The position numbers and the translations under genes were made by a program. Under the pieces are notes generated by a model. That model searched no databases, had not been told where the DNA came from, and saw nothing but the letters and a program-made list of their open reading frames with translations. Positions 8,459-16,590 of a stretch of 64,000 nucleotides of DNA are shown in pieces. This DNA is from Streptomyces griseocarneus (GTDB lineage Bacteria; Actinomycetota; Actinomycetes; Streptomycetales; Streptomycetaceae), in the NCBI RefSeq assembly GCF_014655595.1, contig NZ_BNBL01000015.1, forward strand, positions 62,001 through 126,000, read 5' to 3'. Position 1 is the stretch's first letter, and each line of letters opens with the position of its first letter.

Positions 8459-8656
8459 TCAGAAGGAGGAGTCGGAATCGCGGCGATGACCCCAGCCGAG
8501 GACGTCCCTCTCGGCCGGGTGCTTGTAAGGACCTTCCGTCGTCTCCTCCGACGCCTTCCTGGCATCTGCCGCCTTGTCCTGCTGCTTACGCCTGCCCTCG
8601 GCAGCAGGAACATCCTTCTGCTTTTTCCTGTGCAGCCAGGTCATGACCGATCCCAC
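8459..8656 (-). CDS. Small charged hypothetical protein, 65 aa
   Basis: A GTG start complementary to 8654-8656 follows GGAGGCGAGAG, with an alternative ATG four codons later at 8644. The protein begins MTWLHRKKQKDVPAAEG from that second start and is very rich in K, R, D and E, with no cysteine and no membrane helix. It resembles the short charged orphan proteins common in Streptomyces. No function can be assigned. The good ribosome site is the main support. Confidence 0.5.
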   Translation of the reverse strand: MGSVMTWLHRKKQKDVPAAEGRRKQQDKAADARKASEETTEGPYKHPAERDVLGWGHRRDSDSSF

Positions 8657-9062
8657 CTCTCGCCTCCGGAGACACCTCCAGGCTCACACAGGCGCACGAA
8701 ACGTGCAGCACCCCCCAAAGAGGTACGGAACGCTTATTTCCGGATGCGGAGAGTGGCGTTGATGCGTTTCGCCTGCATTTGTCCCGCTGGTGTACAGGGG
8801 GGGCGCCGGAGCGAGTCGCGCGGCATGTCGCCGCCGCTTCCCTCCGACGACAGCAGGCCCTGCTGCCGGCAGGCGCCGGGCCGGAGGTGACCAGCACTGT
8901 CAGTGCAGCCAGGAGCCACTGGTCTCCGGGCCGGCCATTCATCTCCGAGATTTGTTCACGCCGCGCACCCGGTGCCGGCCCTTCCCGCAGGAGCTGACCC
9001 AGGCCTCGCGGAAATCTGCGATATCCGTCGCATGCGGCGACGCCCGGGATGCTGCGCACCCT
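8657..9062. other. Interval without a supported gene
   Basis: Frames are open on both strands but none has a ribosome site or a recognisable product. The upstream sequence of the small gene at 8459-8656 and the downstream end of the gene at 9063 lie here. Confidence 0.4.
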
Positions 9063-9353
9063 TCACGCCGGCAGCGCCCGCTTGAAATAGGCCACAAGCT
9101 GCTCCGGGTTGGCCGGGTTTACGACGACCTGAACGAGCTCCCAGCCGTCCGCGCCCCAGGAATCCAGAATCTGCTTGGCTGACCCCGGCAGGAGCGGCAC
9201 GGTCGCGTATTCCCACGCGACCTGTGGCACGGCCGCCACCGCGGCCTGGGCAGGAGCGGCCACGGCCTGCGGTGTCACAACCGGCGAGAACGCCAGGGCC
9301 GCGGCGGCAACGACGGGGCTTGCCAGCAGCGTGAGGGATCGCATCGAGCGCAT
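9063..9353 (-). CDS. Exported DUF4177-like protein
   Basis: The start is the ATG complementary to 9351-9353 behind AAGGGGAG. Residues 1-40 form a signal-like segment (MRSMRSLTLLASPVVAAAAL then alanine-rich sequence to about 45). The C-terminal 50 residues read WEYATVPLLPGSAKQILDSW, GADGWELVQVV and NPEQLVAYFKRAL, the short beta-alpha-beta module found alone (about 55 aa, cytosolic) in many actinobacteria and related to DUF4177. What is odd is the long N-terminal exported extension. The function of the module is unknown. Confidence 0.75.
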   Translation of the reverse strand: MRSMRSLTLLASPVVAAAALAFSPVVTPQAVAAPAQAAVAAVPQVAWEYATVPLLPGSAKQILDSWGADGWELVQVVVNPANPEQLVAYFKRALPA

Positions 9354-9746
9354 CGTTCTCCCCTTCCGAAGACAGCACGGGAGTCTGCCGCTGATCGAGC
9401 GGCACCTGTTCGACAGCGCTGGGGAATCGGGGCGTGAATACTGAAGTGAAATGCAGGGGGGTGGCCATTGGAGGCGTATCGGCCTGACTTTTGATGCCAC
9501 CTACCTGCGCACCCGGCCATATCTGGCCAAAAACGCCTAACCGACGATACGCAGCCTTGAGGGAAGTCTCCACTTGAGCCCGCTGAGTCATCGCTTCTTG
9601 CGCGTAGACCGGTGACAGCAGAGCGGCCCGCGGCGGAGTGCGAGGCGCAGGACGCGGGGCGCGGGATCGCGCCGTGGACGTCCTGGTGGTCTGCTCCGGG
9701 GCCGGGCGGCCGCGGCTGCGGGGGCACGGCTGTGGGTGTTCCGTCC
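9354..9746. other. Interval without a gene; upstream region of 9063-9353
   Basis: Contains the ribosome site and presumably the promoter of the exported DUF4177-like gene (AT-richer stretch around 9430-9560). The 9600-9746 part is GC-rich and holds the decayed end of the carotenoid oxygenase. No RNA gene is recognised. Confidence 0.4.
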
Positions 9747-10914
9747 TCAGGGGCGGTCAGCGGTTTCAGCGAGCCAGTTGCCGTGGAAGCCGTAGGGCAC
9801 CCTCTGCAGCAGATGGACGACGGCGACCGGCTCGGCGGCAAGATCATCGGTGTCGAGTATCACGAGGTCTCTGCGCTCGGTGGCGGCGTCATGGACATAG
9901 GTCAACAGCCATCCGGGACCGCCTGGCCGGTCGTCGGCGGGGGCGAACGCCGCCTCGCCCGGGATCCGGCCGGGCCCGAAGTCGTGGCGGGCGGCGGATC
10001 CCGTTCTCAGGTCGTAGCGGAGCAGGGCGCCACGGTCGACGGGCGTACCGGGAAGCGAGGTGGTGGTGACGTGCCCGTACCGGGCCGGGAGCCCGGCGAG
10101 CCGATCGTCCGCCCTGGGTAACTCGCAGGGCTGGGCTGGTCGTCCAGTTGTTCCTCGGTCACCGTTCCCGCCGCCAAGTCCCTGGTCCATCGCCACAAGG
10201 TGGCGTGGGCGCGGCTGCGGCCGCCCTCGCTGCCGTAGTGCGGATAGCGGGCCACGAAGAGCACGATGCGCTCGCCGCCGGGGTGCTGCTCGTCGTGGGC
10301 GTTGAGGGAGTGGAAGACGTAGCAGGGGTCGATGGCGAACCATCGCACCTCGCCGTAGGGGTCGTCGCGGTGCAGCACGCCCAGCCGGGCACCGTAGCGG
10401 GGATCCCACGCGTAGGGCATGCCGCCGCCGGGCTGCCTGGCGCGGTCGGGATCGAAGACGACGGGCAGGTCCATGAAGACGACGTGGGAGCGGGTGAGGT
10501 GGAAGTCGTGCATCATCGTGCGCGCGGCATCTCAACGGGCCTGCTGACCGTCAGCTCGCCGTTCGCACCGGCCCGGTGGTAGGCCAGGTAGGGCGCGGAG
10601 AGTCCTCCGTAGCCGAAGAAGTGCAGCTCTCCTGTTTCCGGGCAGGTCTTGGGGTAGGCGGTCATCGGCGTGACGAGCCAGCCGCGGAGTCGTACGGGCC
10701 GGCGGTCTCCAGCTCGCGCCCGGGCCCAGCGGTTGCGGTAGGAGGTGGCCCGGCCGTCTTCGAGACGGACGCCGTGGATCATGCCGTCCCCGAAGAACCG
10801 GTGGCTGGAGGCGGCGTCCTGCGGGTTGGGGCCGTTGCGCAGATTCCAGCCGCCGAGCTCGGGCGGGATCGTCCCGGTGACCGGGAGGTCGTGCGCCGTG
10901 AGCTCCTGTGTCAC
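9747..10914 (-). pseudogene. Carotenoid cleavage oxygenase, frameshifted and internally deleted
   Basis: Three frames together spell an iron-dependent carotenoid/lignostilbene oxygenase: NLRNGPNPQDAASSHRFFGD and GMIHGVRLEDGRA at the N terminus, MMHDFHLTRSHVVFMDLPVV in the middle, VFHSLNAHDE, and GFHGNWLAET at the C terminus. Frame changes lie near 10515 and near 10110. About 60 residues are missing between NRWARARAGD and RGWLVTPMTAYPK. The family uses four histidines to hold iron. Three are visible (MHDF, FHSLNA, HGNW), but the first, normally in TAHPK, reads TAYPK. The gene is dead by several independent lesions. Confidence 0.9.
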
Positions 10915-11290
10915 GGGGGCGAGCCTCCACGTCCGCAGAGTTCAGCCCTGTGCCGACGAAGGAGCCCAGCCGCTGGCCCTTGGCCCTGGTCTTGTCGACC
11001 CCACGCTCAGGGAGACCGGAAGTGGCGACGAGCGCGTATCTTTCGGATCCGGATGGATGAGCCCTCGGCGTCTGGTGCCGTGCATCGCAAGGCCGAGGAT
11101 GGAATCCATGCGGAGCACCGACGACTGACGAGAGGATCGGCCTCCAAGGCTCTCGAAGAGGAGCCGAGACGAAGCGAGCGGAGTACGACAAGGCACGGTG
11201 CCAGGCGTCGCGGGCCTGCCATGATCCGAAAGACACACCCTCGGCCGGTGCCGGCCGGTACCGGCCTCGACCCACCCAGGAGGGCACAGC
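10915..11290. other. Interval without a gene upstream of nitrobindin gene
   Basis: No plausible gene on either strand. The last 60 bases hold the AGGAGG-type ribosome site for 11291 and a short repeat rich in CCGGCCGGTACCGG just upstream of it. Confidence 0.4.
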
Positions 11291-11839
11291 ATGTTCGACC
11301 CCGCCCGGAAGTACCCGTTTCCCGATGCCATGGGACTGGACGAAGCGCCCGCACCACACGCACTGCTCGCCCCGGTGAGCGGGCTGCTGGGGACCTGGGC
11401 CGGCCGAGGCCGAGGCGGGTATCCGACGATCGGCGAGGAGTTCGTGTACGCGCAGGAGGTCATCTTCAGCCATGACGGACGGCCCTTCCTCCACTACGAG
11501 GCGCGCGCCTGGCTGATCGACGCGGACGGCGCCCCGCTGCGGCCATCGGCCCGGGAGAGCGGCTGGTGGCGCATCCAGCCCGAGGGGCGTGTCGAGGCCC
11601 TGATCACCCAGCCCACCGGCATCGCGGAAATCTCGGTCGGCAGCGCGGCCGAAGGCGTGATCGACCTCGCCACCGATCAGGTGGCCCTCGCCCCCACCGC
11701 CAAGGAGGTCACTGCCACCCGCCGTCGCTATACCCTGGTCGACGAGGACACCCTCGACTTCTTCCACGACCTCGCGGCGGTCGGCAAACCGCTCCAGCAC
11801 CACCTCACGGCCCGACTCCGCCGCGAGCGCGCCGAGTAG
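11291..11839 (+). CDS. Nitrobindin-like heme-binding protein (FABP family)
   Basis: The 182-aa protein has the family signature [16 protein letters not shown] near residue 40 (GxWxGxG), a ten-strand barrel pattern ([31 protein letters not shown]) and the C-terminal [20 protein letters not shown] region. Actinobacterial members bind ferric heme in a solvent-exposed barrel and interact with NO, nitrite or peroxynitrite. The usual proximal histidine near the C terminus may be one of the HH pair in LQHHLTARL. It is cytosolic with no operon partner. The start has CCCAGGAGGGCACAGC upstream. Confidence 0.9.
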   Translation: MFDPARKYPFPDAMGLDEAPAPHALLAPVSGLLGTWAGRGRGGYPTIGEEFVYAQEVIFSHDGRPFLHYEARAWLIDADGAPLRPSARESGWWRIQPEGRVEALITQPTGIAEISVGSAAEGVIDLATDQVALAPTAKEVTATRRRYTLVDEDTLDFFHDLAAVGKPLQHHLTARLRRERAE

Positions 11840-12014
11840 CCCCGGGACCGCCCGCGAACAGGCGGCGCCGCTGCTGCGCTGCCGGTGCGTCATGAGGGCA
11901 GCGCCGGTCGGTACGGAGAATCGCCGCGCGCGGTGCGGTCGATGCGGTACCGCACGCTGGGATGTACCGCGTCGGCCGGCCGGATTAGCCGCTGATGCCG
12001 GCCGATCCGTCCGC

Positions 12015-12190
12015 GGCAGGCGGTGGGCCGACCATCGCCGCGCGTTGGAGGCGATCGTGTGGAAGTACCGCACCTGCTCGCCCTGGCGGGACTTGCCTGA
12101 TGAGCTCGGCTCGTTCCGCACCGCTCACAAGCAGCTGATCCGGTGGGCCGTCGACGGCACCCGGGAGGAAATCCTCGCTGCCCCCATCGA
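12015..12190 (+). pseudogene. N-terminal fragment of IS5-family transposase
   Basis: The plus strand encodes RRALEAIVWKYRTCSPWRDL and DELGSFRTAHKQLIRWAVDG. This is the DUF4096-like N-terminal region of IS5-family transposases (normally ..RPWRDLP..FG.W.TV..R..RW..DG). Both ends are missing and the residue pattern is degenerate. It abuts the 3' end of the cupin gene. Confidence 0.7.
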
Positions 12191-12643
12191 TCAGTGTTCG
12201 GGCGCCGACAGCCCGTCAAGGGCGCCTACGGGGTCCGGGGCCGAGGCCCTGGCGTAGGCTTCGGTCCGCTTCTGCAGGCGGCTGCCACGTGGCAGGGTGA
12301 TGGACACGATGTCGCCGGGCGCGTCCAGTTCGATGCGGTGCCACCGCCCGCGCGGCACGATGACCGCCGTTCCGGCCGCAAGCTTGATCTCCTCCTCTTC
12401 TTCTTCCGGCTGTTCCGGACGGAGGTAGAGGCGTATTCCGCCGGTGAGGCAGGAGACGAGTTCTTCCGCGTCGGGGTGGACTTCCCAGTGGTCGGCGTGG
12501 ACGTCGGCGTCGGTCTCCACGTGGAAGGCCATCAGCTGCCAGCCGTCCCACTCGGGGTCGAACACTGGCTGCTCTGCGTGCACCTGGCCGCCTTGGTGAA
12601 GGCGGATAAAGGACGCGAAGAGATCGATCGGGGTGACTTTCAT
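12191..12643 (-). CDS. Cupin-domain protein
   Basis: A 150-aa single-domain cupin. It has VHADHWEVHPDAEELVSCL (first cupin motif with His, His and Glu) and AGTAVIVPRGRWHRIELD (second motif with PxGxxH), followed by GDIVSITLPRG. Metal ligands are present, so it may be a small dioxygenase, isomerase or sensor; the reaction is not shown. The ATG at 12641-12643 has an AGGAAGGA ribosome site. Its 3' end is immediately beside a transposase fragment, so the last few residues may be altered. Confidence 0.85.
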   Translation of the reverse strand: MKVTPIDLFASFIRLHQGGQVHAEQPVFDPEWDGWQLMAFHVETDADVHADHWEVHPDAEELVSCLTGGIRLYLRPEQPEEEEEEIKLAAGTAVIVPRGRWHRIELDAPGDIVSITLPRGSRLQKRTEAYARASAPDPVGALDGLSAPEH

Positions 12644-12800
12644 GTCGAGATGTCCTTCCTGTGGTGGTCCTTCATCGCCCAGGTAGCGCCGCCCCACCGC
12701 GGCGGCCTTGCCGCCGTTCATCCAGCGCCCTTGGTCAGCGAGCGTGCGGCAACCCGGCTGCAATCCGGCTGCAATACGGCTACGGGACAAATGCCGGGAC

Positions 12801-14048
12801 CTATGACGCATTCTTGGCCTGGGCGTTTGCGTCACCGCACATCGCTTGCCGGTACAGCGTCTTCAGCGCGTCGTCGATGGGGTGGTGCTGCGGCTTCCCC
12901 GAGGAGTCCGGCTTGTTCCACCTCTGAAGGTTGACCGCGACGGACATCCGGCGCTTGCCGTCGGCTCGGGTCAGGGAAATCGTTCCGGCCCCCCACACCG
13001 TGCCGTCGTGGCCCCAGAAGGTGCCGCAATCCCGGATGGCGACCTTGTGGAGGCCGAGGCCGTATTCGATCATCGATCCGTCCAGGGCGACGACCGGGAC
13101 CGTGCGCTGCATCTGCGCCAGCGACGACCGGTTGACGATCTTGCCGTCGAGCAGCTTGCCGTAGAAACGGTTGAGATCCTCCGTGGTCGATACGAGAGAG
13201 GCCCCGGTCCCCGTCCAGGACATGTTGTAGACGCTGTAGTCGCGCGGCGGGTCGTTCAGGCCCCACAGAGCCTCGTACATCCGCGAGTGCGGTCCCTCGA
13301 TACGCGGCCCGGACGGGAACTCGGTGTGCTGGAGCCCGGCGCGCTCGATGACATTCCGGGTGATGTACTCCTCGGCCGTGGTACCGGTCACCCGCTCGAG
13401 GAGTTGACCGAGGAGCAGGTAATTGGTGTTGGAGTACACCCCCGGAGTGGCTCCGGGCTCGCCTGCGGGAGGCGCATTGACCCCCATCGCTATCAGCTCG
13501 TCCGGGCGGAACTGCCTGAACCGGTTGTCGTCCAGGCTCTTGGGCGACATGTCCTGGAGAGAAGGGAAGGCATAGCGGATGTAGTCGGGGAGGCCACTGG
13601 TGTTGTTGAGCAGCATGCGCACCGTGATCTTTTTGCCGCGCTCCCCCGGCACCAGCTGCGGCAGGTAGCCGCCGATCGGTGCATCGAGCTGGATGCGGCC
13701 CTGCTCGATCTGCTGCATGACTGCGGCCGCGGTGAAGGTCTTGGTGATGCTGCCGACGCGCTGGCGCATGTCGGGCGTGACGGGACGGCCGGTGGTGACA
13801 TCGGCGAGCCCGGAGGCGCCGCGCCATGTCCGGCCGGCATCGCGTACCTCGGCGTACACGCCAGGCACGCCGGCGCGGTGGACACCGTCCATGGCGGACT
13901 TCAGCGCTACGGGATCGAGGCCGGTCGCCGGGCTCGTGCCGGCGACCGGCGCGGCCCTTGTCCCGTCGGGCGCGGGAGCTGCCGCCACCGTGCCCGCACA
14001 GACGCTCAGCGCGGCCACGCTTCCGCATACCGCCAGTCGGATCTTCAA
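12801..14048 (-). CDS. Exported serine hydrolase, D-Ala-D-Ala carboxypeptidase/beta-lactamase class C type
   Basis: I place the start at the TTG complementary to 14046-14048 behind GAAAGGA, giving a signal peptide (MKIRLAVCGSVAALSVCAG, cleaved after VAAA). The S12-family motifs are intact: GSITKTF (active-site Ser about 100 and Lys 103), YSNTNYLLLG (YxN) and GHDGTVWGAG (HxG, substituting KTG). At 415 aa it is normal length. The family trims peptidoglycan stem peptides or hydrolyses esters and beta-lactams outside the cell. It lies 67 bp downstream of the esterase on the same strand, so the two may be co-transcribed. Confidence 0.88.
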   Translation of the reverse strand: MKIRLAVCGSVAALSVCAGTVAAAPAPDGTRAAPVAGTSPATGLDPVALKSAMDGVHRAGVPGVYAEVRDAGRTWRGASGLADVTTGRPVTPDMRQRVGSITKTFTAAAVMQQIEQGRIQLDAPIGGYLPQLVPGERGKKITVRMLLNNTSGLPDYIRYAFPSLQDMSPKSLDDNRFRQFRPDELIAMGVNAPPAGEPGATPGVYSNTNYLLLGQLLERVTGTTAEEYITRNVIERAGLQHTEFPSGPRIEGPHSRMYEALWGLNDPPRDYSVYNMSWTGTGASLVSTTEDLNRFYGKLLDGKIVNRSSLAQMQRTVPVVALDGSMIEYGLGLHKVAIRDCGTFWGHDGTVWGAGTISLTRADGKRRMSVAVNLQRWNKPDSSGKPQHHPIDDALKTLYRQAMCGDANAQAKNAS

Positions 14049-14115
14049 GGCATTCGTCCTTTCATGATCAATGAGTGCAACGGGGGCTCTCCCCGTGCCT
14101 TTCGGCATCCACGGC

Positions 14116-15012
14116 TCACGTGGCCAGAGCGCGGCGCAGGGCGGCGCCGAGTTCGGTGATCTGCCGCTGCGAGACCTCGGCGGACAGGATCGCCTGCGAG
14201 CCGTGGAAAGTGCCGGGCCACTGGTGGAGTTCGACCGACACGCCCGCCTGCATCAGGCGCAGCGCGTATGCGATGCCCTCGTCGCGGTTCGGGCAGAACT
14301 CGGCGGTGGCGATGTAGGCCGGTGGCAGGCCGGAGAGATCGGCGGCCCGGGCCGGGGCGGCGTACGGTGTGGCGGGCTGGGAGCCCAGGTAGTGCCGCCA
14401 CGCTGCGGCGAGCTTGTCGCGGTTGAACCAGGGCGTGTCGGTGAAGTTCCGCGCCGACCACGTCTCCTGCCGGTCGTCCAGTCCCGGCTGGTTGAGCAGT
14501 TGGAAGCGGATCGCCGGTCCCTGCTCGTCGCGCGCCCGCAGGGCCGTCGCGGCCGCGATGTTCGCCCCGGCGCTGTGTCCTCCGACCGCGATCCGCGCCG
14601 GGTCGATGCCGAGTTCGTCCGCGTGCTCGGCCGTCCAGGTCAGTACGGCATAGGCGTCGTCGAGGGCGGCCGGGAACCGGTGTTCGGGCGCCAGGCGGTA
14701 GCCCACCGAGATCACCGTCGCCCCGGAGAGGCCCGCGATCCGGGCGGCCCAGGGATGCTCGGTGTCCAGGTCACCGAAGACTCCGCCGCCGCCGTGCAGC
14801 CAGACGATGGCGCCTTGCGCCTGGTGCGGGCGGTAGACCCGCACCGCCACGTCCGGGTCGGCGGACACCGTGCGGTCCTCGACCTCCATGTTCGAGGTGT
14901 CCGGCGCCGGCGCCGCGGCGGCACGCTCGGAGAAGTTCTTGCGCGAGGTGACCGGGTCGTTCATGTCGAGTTGCGGGAGAAACGGGATGAATGCTTCGAG
15001 TTCGGGATCCAT
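14116..15012 (-). CDS. HSL-family alpha/beta hydrolase (esterase)
   Basis: A 298-aa cytosolic esterase. It has IVWLHGGGGVFGDLDTEHPW (HGGG oxyanion motif), the nucleophile elbow AVGGHSAGANIAAA, and a C-terminal His in PGTFHGSQAIL. These are the marks of the hormone-sensitive-lipase group acting on short acyl esters. I chose the ATG at 15010-15012, nine bases after GTGAGG; another in-frame ATG is at 15021. The PucR-type regulator starts 107 bp away on the opposite strand and may control it. Confidence 0.9.
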   Translation of the reverse strand: MDPELEAFIPFLPQLDMNDPVTSRKNFSERAAAAPAPDTSNMEVEDRTVSADPDVAVRVYRPHQAQGAIVWLHGGGGVFGDLDTEHPWAARIAGLSGATVISVGYRLAPEHRFPAALDDAYAVLTWTAEHADELGIDPARIAVGGHSAGANIAAATALRARDEQGPAIRFQLLNQPGLDDRQETWSARNFTDTPWFNRDKLAAAWRHYLGSQPATPYAAPARAADLSGLPPAYIATAEFCPNRDEGIAYALRLMQAGVSVELHQWPGTFHGSQAILSAEVSQRQITELGAALRRALAT

Positions 15013-15119
15013 GACGACCATCCTCACGGTCGTCGCCCGGTGGGTCACCCGCCATCCGTCGCGCATCCCACCGCGATCACGCACCGATCGGCGCACCCTG
15101 GTCCTTCTATCCTTCTGCC

Positions 15120-16160
15120 ATGGAAGCACTGGCCGTTCGGCTGTCGGGACTGGATCCGTACGTCGACGGCGCGATGCACATCGTCGCGTTCTACGACACG
15201 CTGATGCGCCGGCGGGTGGATCTCCCCGCGCTCGCCCGTGCCTCGGCGGGCCTGTCCGAGTGCGTGGCAGGGATTCGGCTCCACGGCACGGGGCGGGTGA
15301 CCCGCGTCGCGCCCGACGGCAGGCAGGCGTCCGCCCCGCCGGCACCCGCGTCCACGACGGTGCCGATCACTCTCGATGAGGAGGAGATCGGCACGGTGTG
15401 GCTGGAACGCCCCGGCCCGCCGAATCCCCTCGACGAAGTGCTCCTCGACCGGCTCGCCATCGCCGCCGCGGCCGTCGCCGAGCAGTACGGCCCGGCCCGC
15501 ACCACCATGGCCGACCCCGCCCTCGTCGAACTGGCGATCAGCGCCGACAGCGACGAGGCGGCCAGAGCCCGGGCGCTACGGCTGCTGGGTTTCGCCGCCG
15601 ACCTGCCGGTCCGCGTGGTCGCCGTACGGTCTCGGCTCCCGCTCTGCCGGCTCGGCGGTCTGTTGTGCCCGGCCGGCCCGGTGAAGGCGGCACCTCTCGC
15701 CGACGTGGGCGTCATCCTGGCCACCGCCACCGCCATCGACCCGGCCCGGTTTCCGGCGGGCGTACGTGCGGGCATCGGCGCCGCGGAAAGTCCCGACCGC
15801 TCCTGGCGGCAGGCCCGCACCGCCCTCCGCTTCACCGGGCCGCGCGAACCGGTCGTCCGCTACGCCGACCTGGGCGCGCTGGCGCTCCTGGCCGAGGTAC
15901 CCAAGGACGCCTCGCGCGACAACGCCGACGTGGCCGCCATCGCCCGGATCTCCGGCAACCCGGAAGACATGGAGACTCTGGAGACCTACTGCGCCACCGG
16001 CTCCCTGCGCCGGGCCGCCGACCTCCTCCACCTGCACCACAGCAGCGTCGCCCGCCGACTCGAACAGATCGCAAAGACCCTGGGCATCGAACTCACTGAA
16101 CCCACCGGACTGATGCGGGTCAGGCTCGCCCTCACCGCATGGCGGCTGCTCGACGACTGA
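15120..16160 (+). CDS. PucR-type transcriptional regulator
   Basis: The 346-aa protein ends with a helix-turn-helix of the PucR C-terminal type: LETYCATGSLRRAADLLHLH then HSSVARRLEQIAKTLGIELT. The middle has a GGDEF-like degenerate fold typical of this group (ADVGVILATATA, GIGAAESPDRSWRQARTALR). It is divergent from the esterase/hydrolase pair with a 107-bp shared promoter region, so it is likely to control them. The ligand is unknown. Confidence 0.88.
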   Translation: MEALAVRLSGLDPYVDGAMHIVAFYDTLMRRRVDLPALARASAGLSECVAGIRLHGTGRVTRVAPDGRQASAPPAPASTTVPITLDEEEIGTVWLERPGPPNPLDEVLLDRLAIAAAAVAEQYGPARTTMADPALVELAISADSDEAARARALRLLGFAADLPVRVVAVRSRLPLCRLGGLLCPAGPVKAAPLADVGVILATATAIDPARFPAGVRAGIGAAESPDRSWRQARTALRFTGPREPVVRYADLGALALLAEVPKDASRDNADVAAIARISGNPEDMETLETYCATGSLRRAADLLHLHHSSVARRLEQIAKTLGIELTEPTGLMRVRLALTAWRLLDD

Positions 16161-16590
16161 GGAAGATCCGCCCCCGTCACCCGAGGTGCCCGCACACGGT
16201 GGTGCGCTCGGCGCCGAGGTCGTCGGCGATCTGCTGCACGGTGTACCGGCGCCGGCCCGTCCTCAAAGCCCTGAAGGCCTGACCCGCCACCCGTTCGGCT
16301 CAGCGGTTCCCACCGCCACACACCTGCTTGATGTTGCCCTCGAGGGCGTACCGGTTCTTGGGCGATCGGTACGCCCAAGGGGCCCCGATAAGCGATGCGG
16401 GCTGCCCCGGAGTCGGGCCCACGAGGTGTGGACGTGTCCCCGGAGCCGCATCCTGAGCCACACGGTGCCCGTCCGGACAATGCGGCGTGCGGAACCACGC
16501 GGTGACATCCCGGCCGGGGCGGGCGTGTGTCGACGTCGTTTGCATCAAACGACGCCCACAGCCGTGGTCGGCGGAAGACGGGATCATCGC
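16161..16590. other. Interval with a recombinase helix-turn-helix relic
   Basis: On the minus strand at about 16176-16240 the short stretch RRRYTVQQIADDLGAERTTV looks like the C-terminal helix-turn-helix of a resolvase or Hin-type recombinase; nothing else of that gene remains. The rest holds no gene I can support. The gene at 16591 begins without a strong ribosome site. Confidence 0.45.

Noticed and set aside
12846-14159. 437-codon plus-strand frame
   Set aside because: It is an antisense shadow of the S12-type serine hydrolase, whose SITK, YSN and HDG motifs are on the minus strand.
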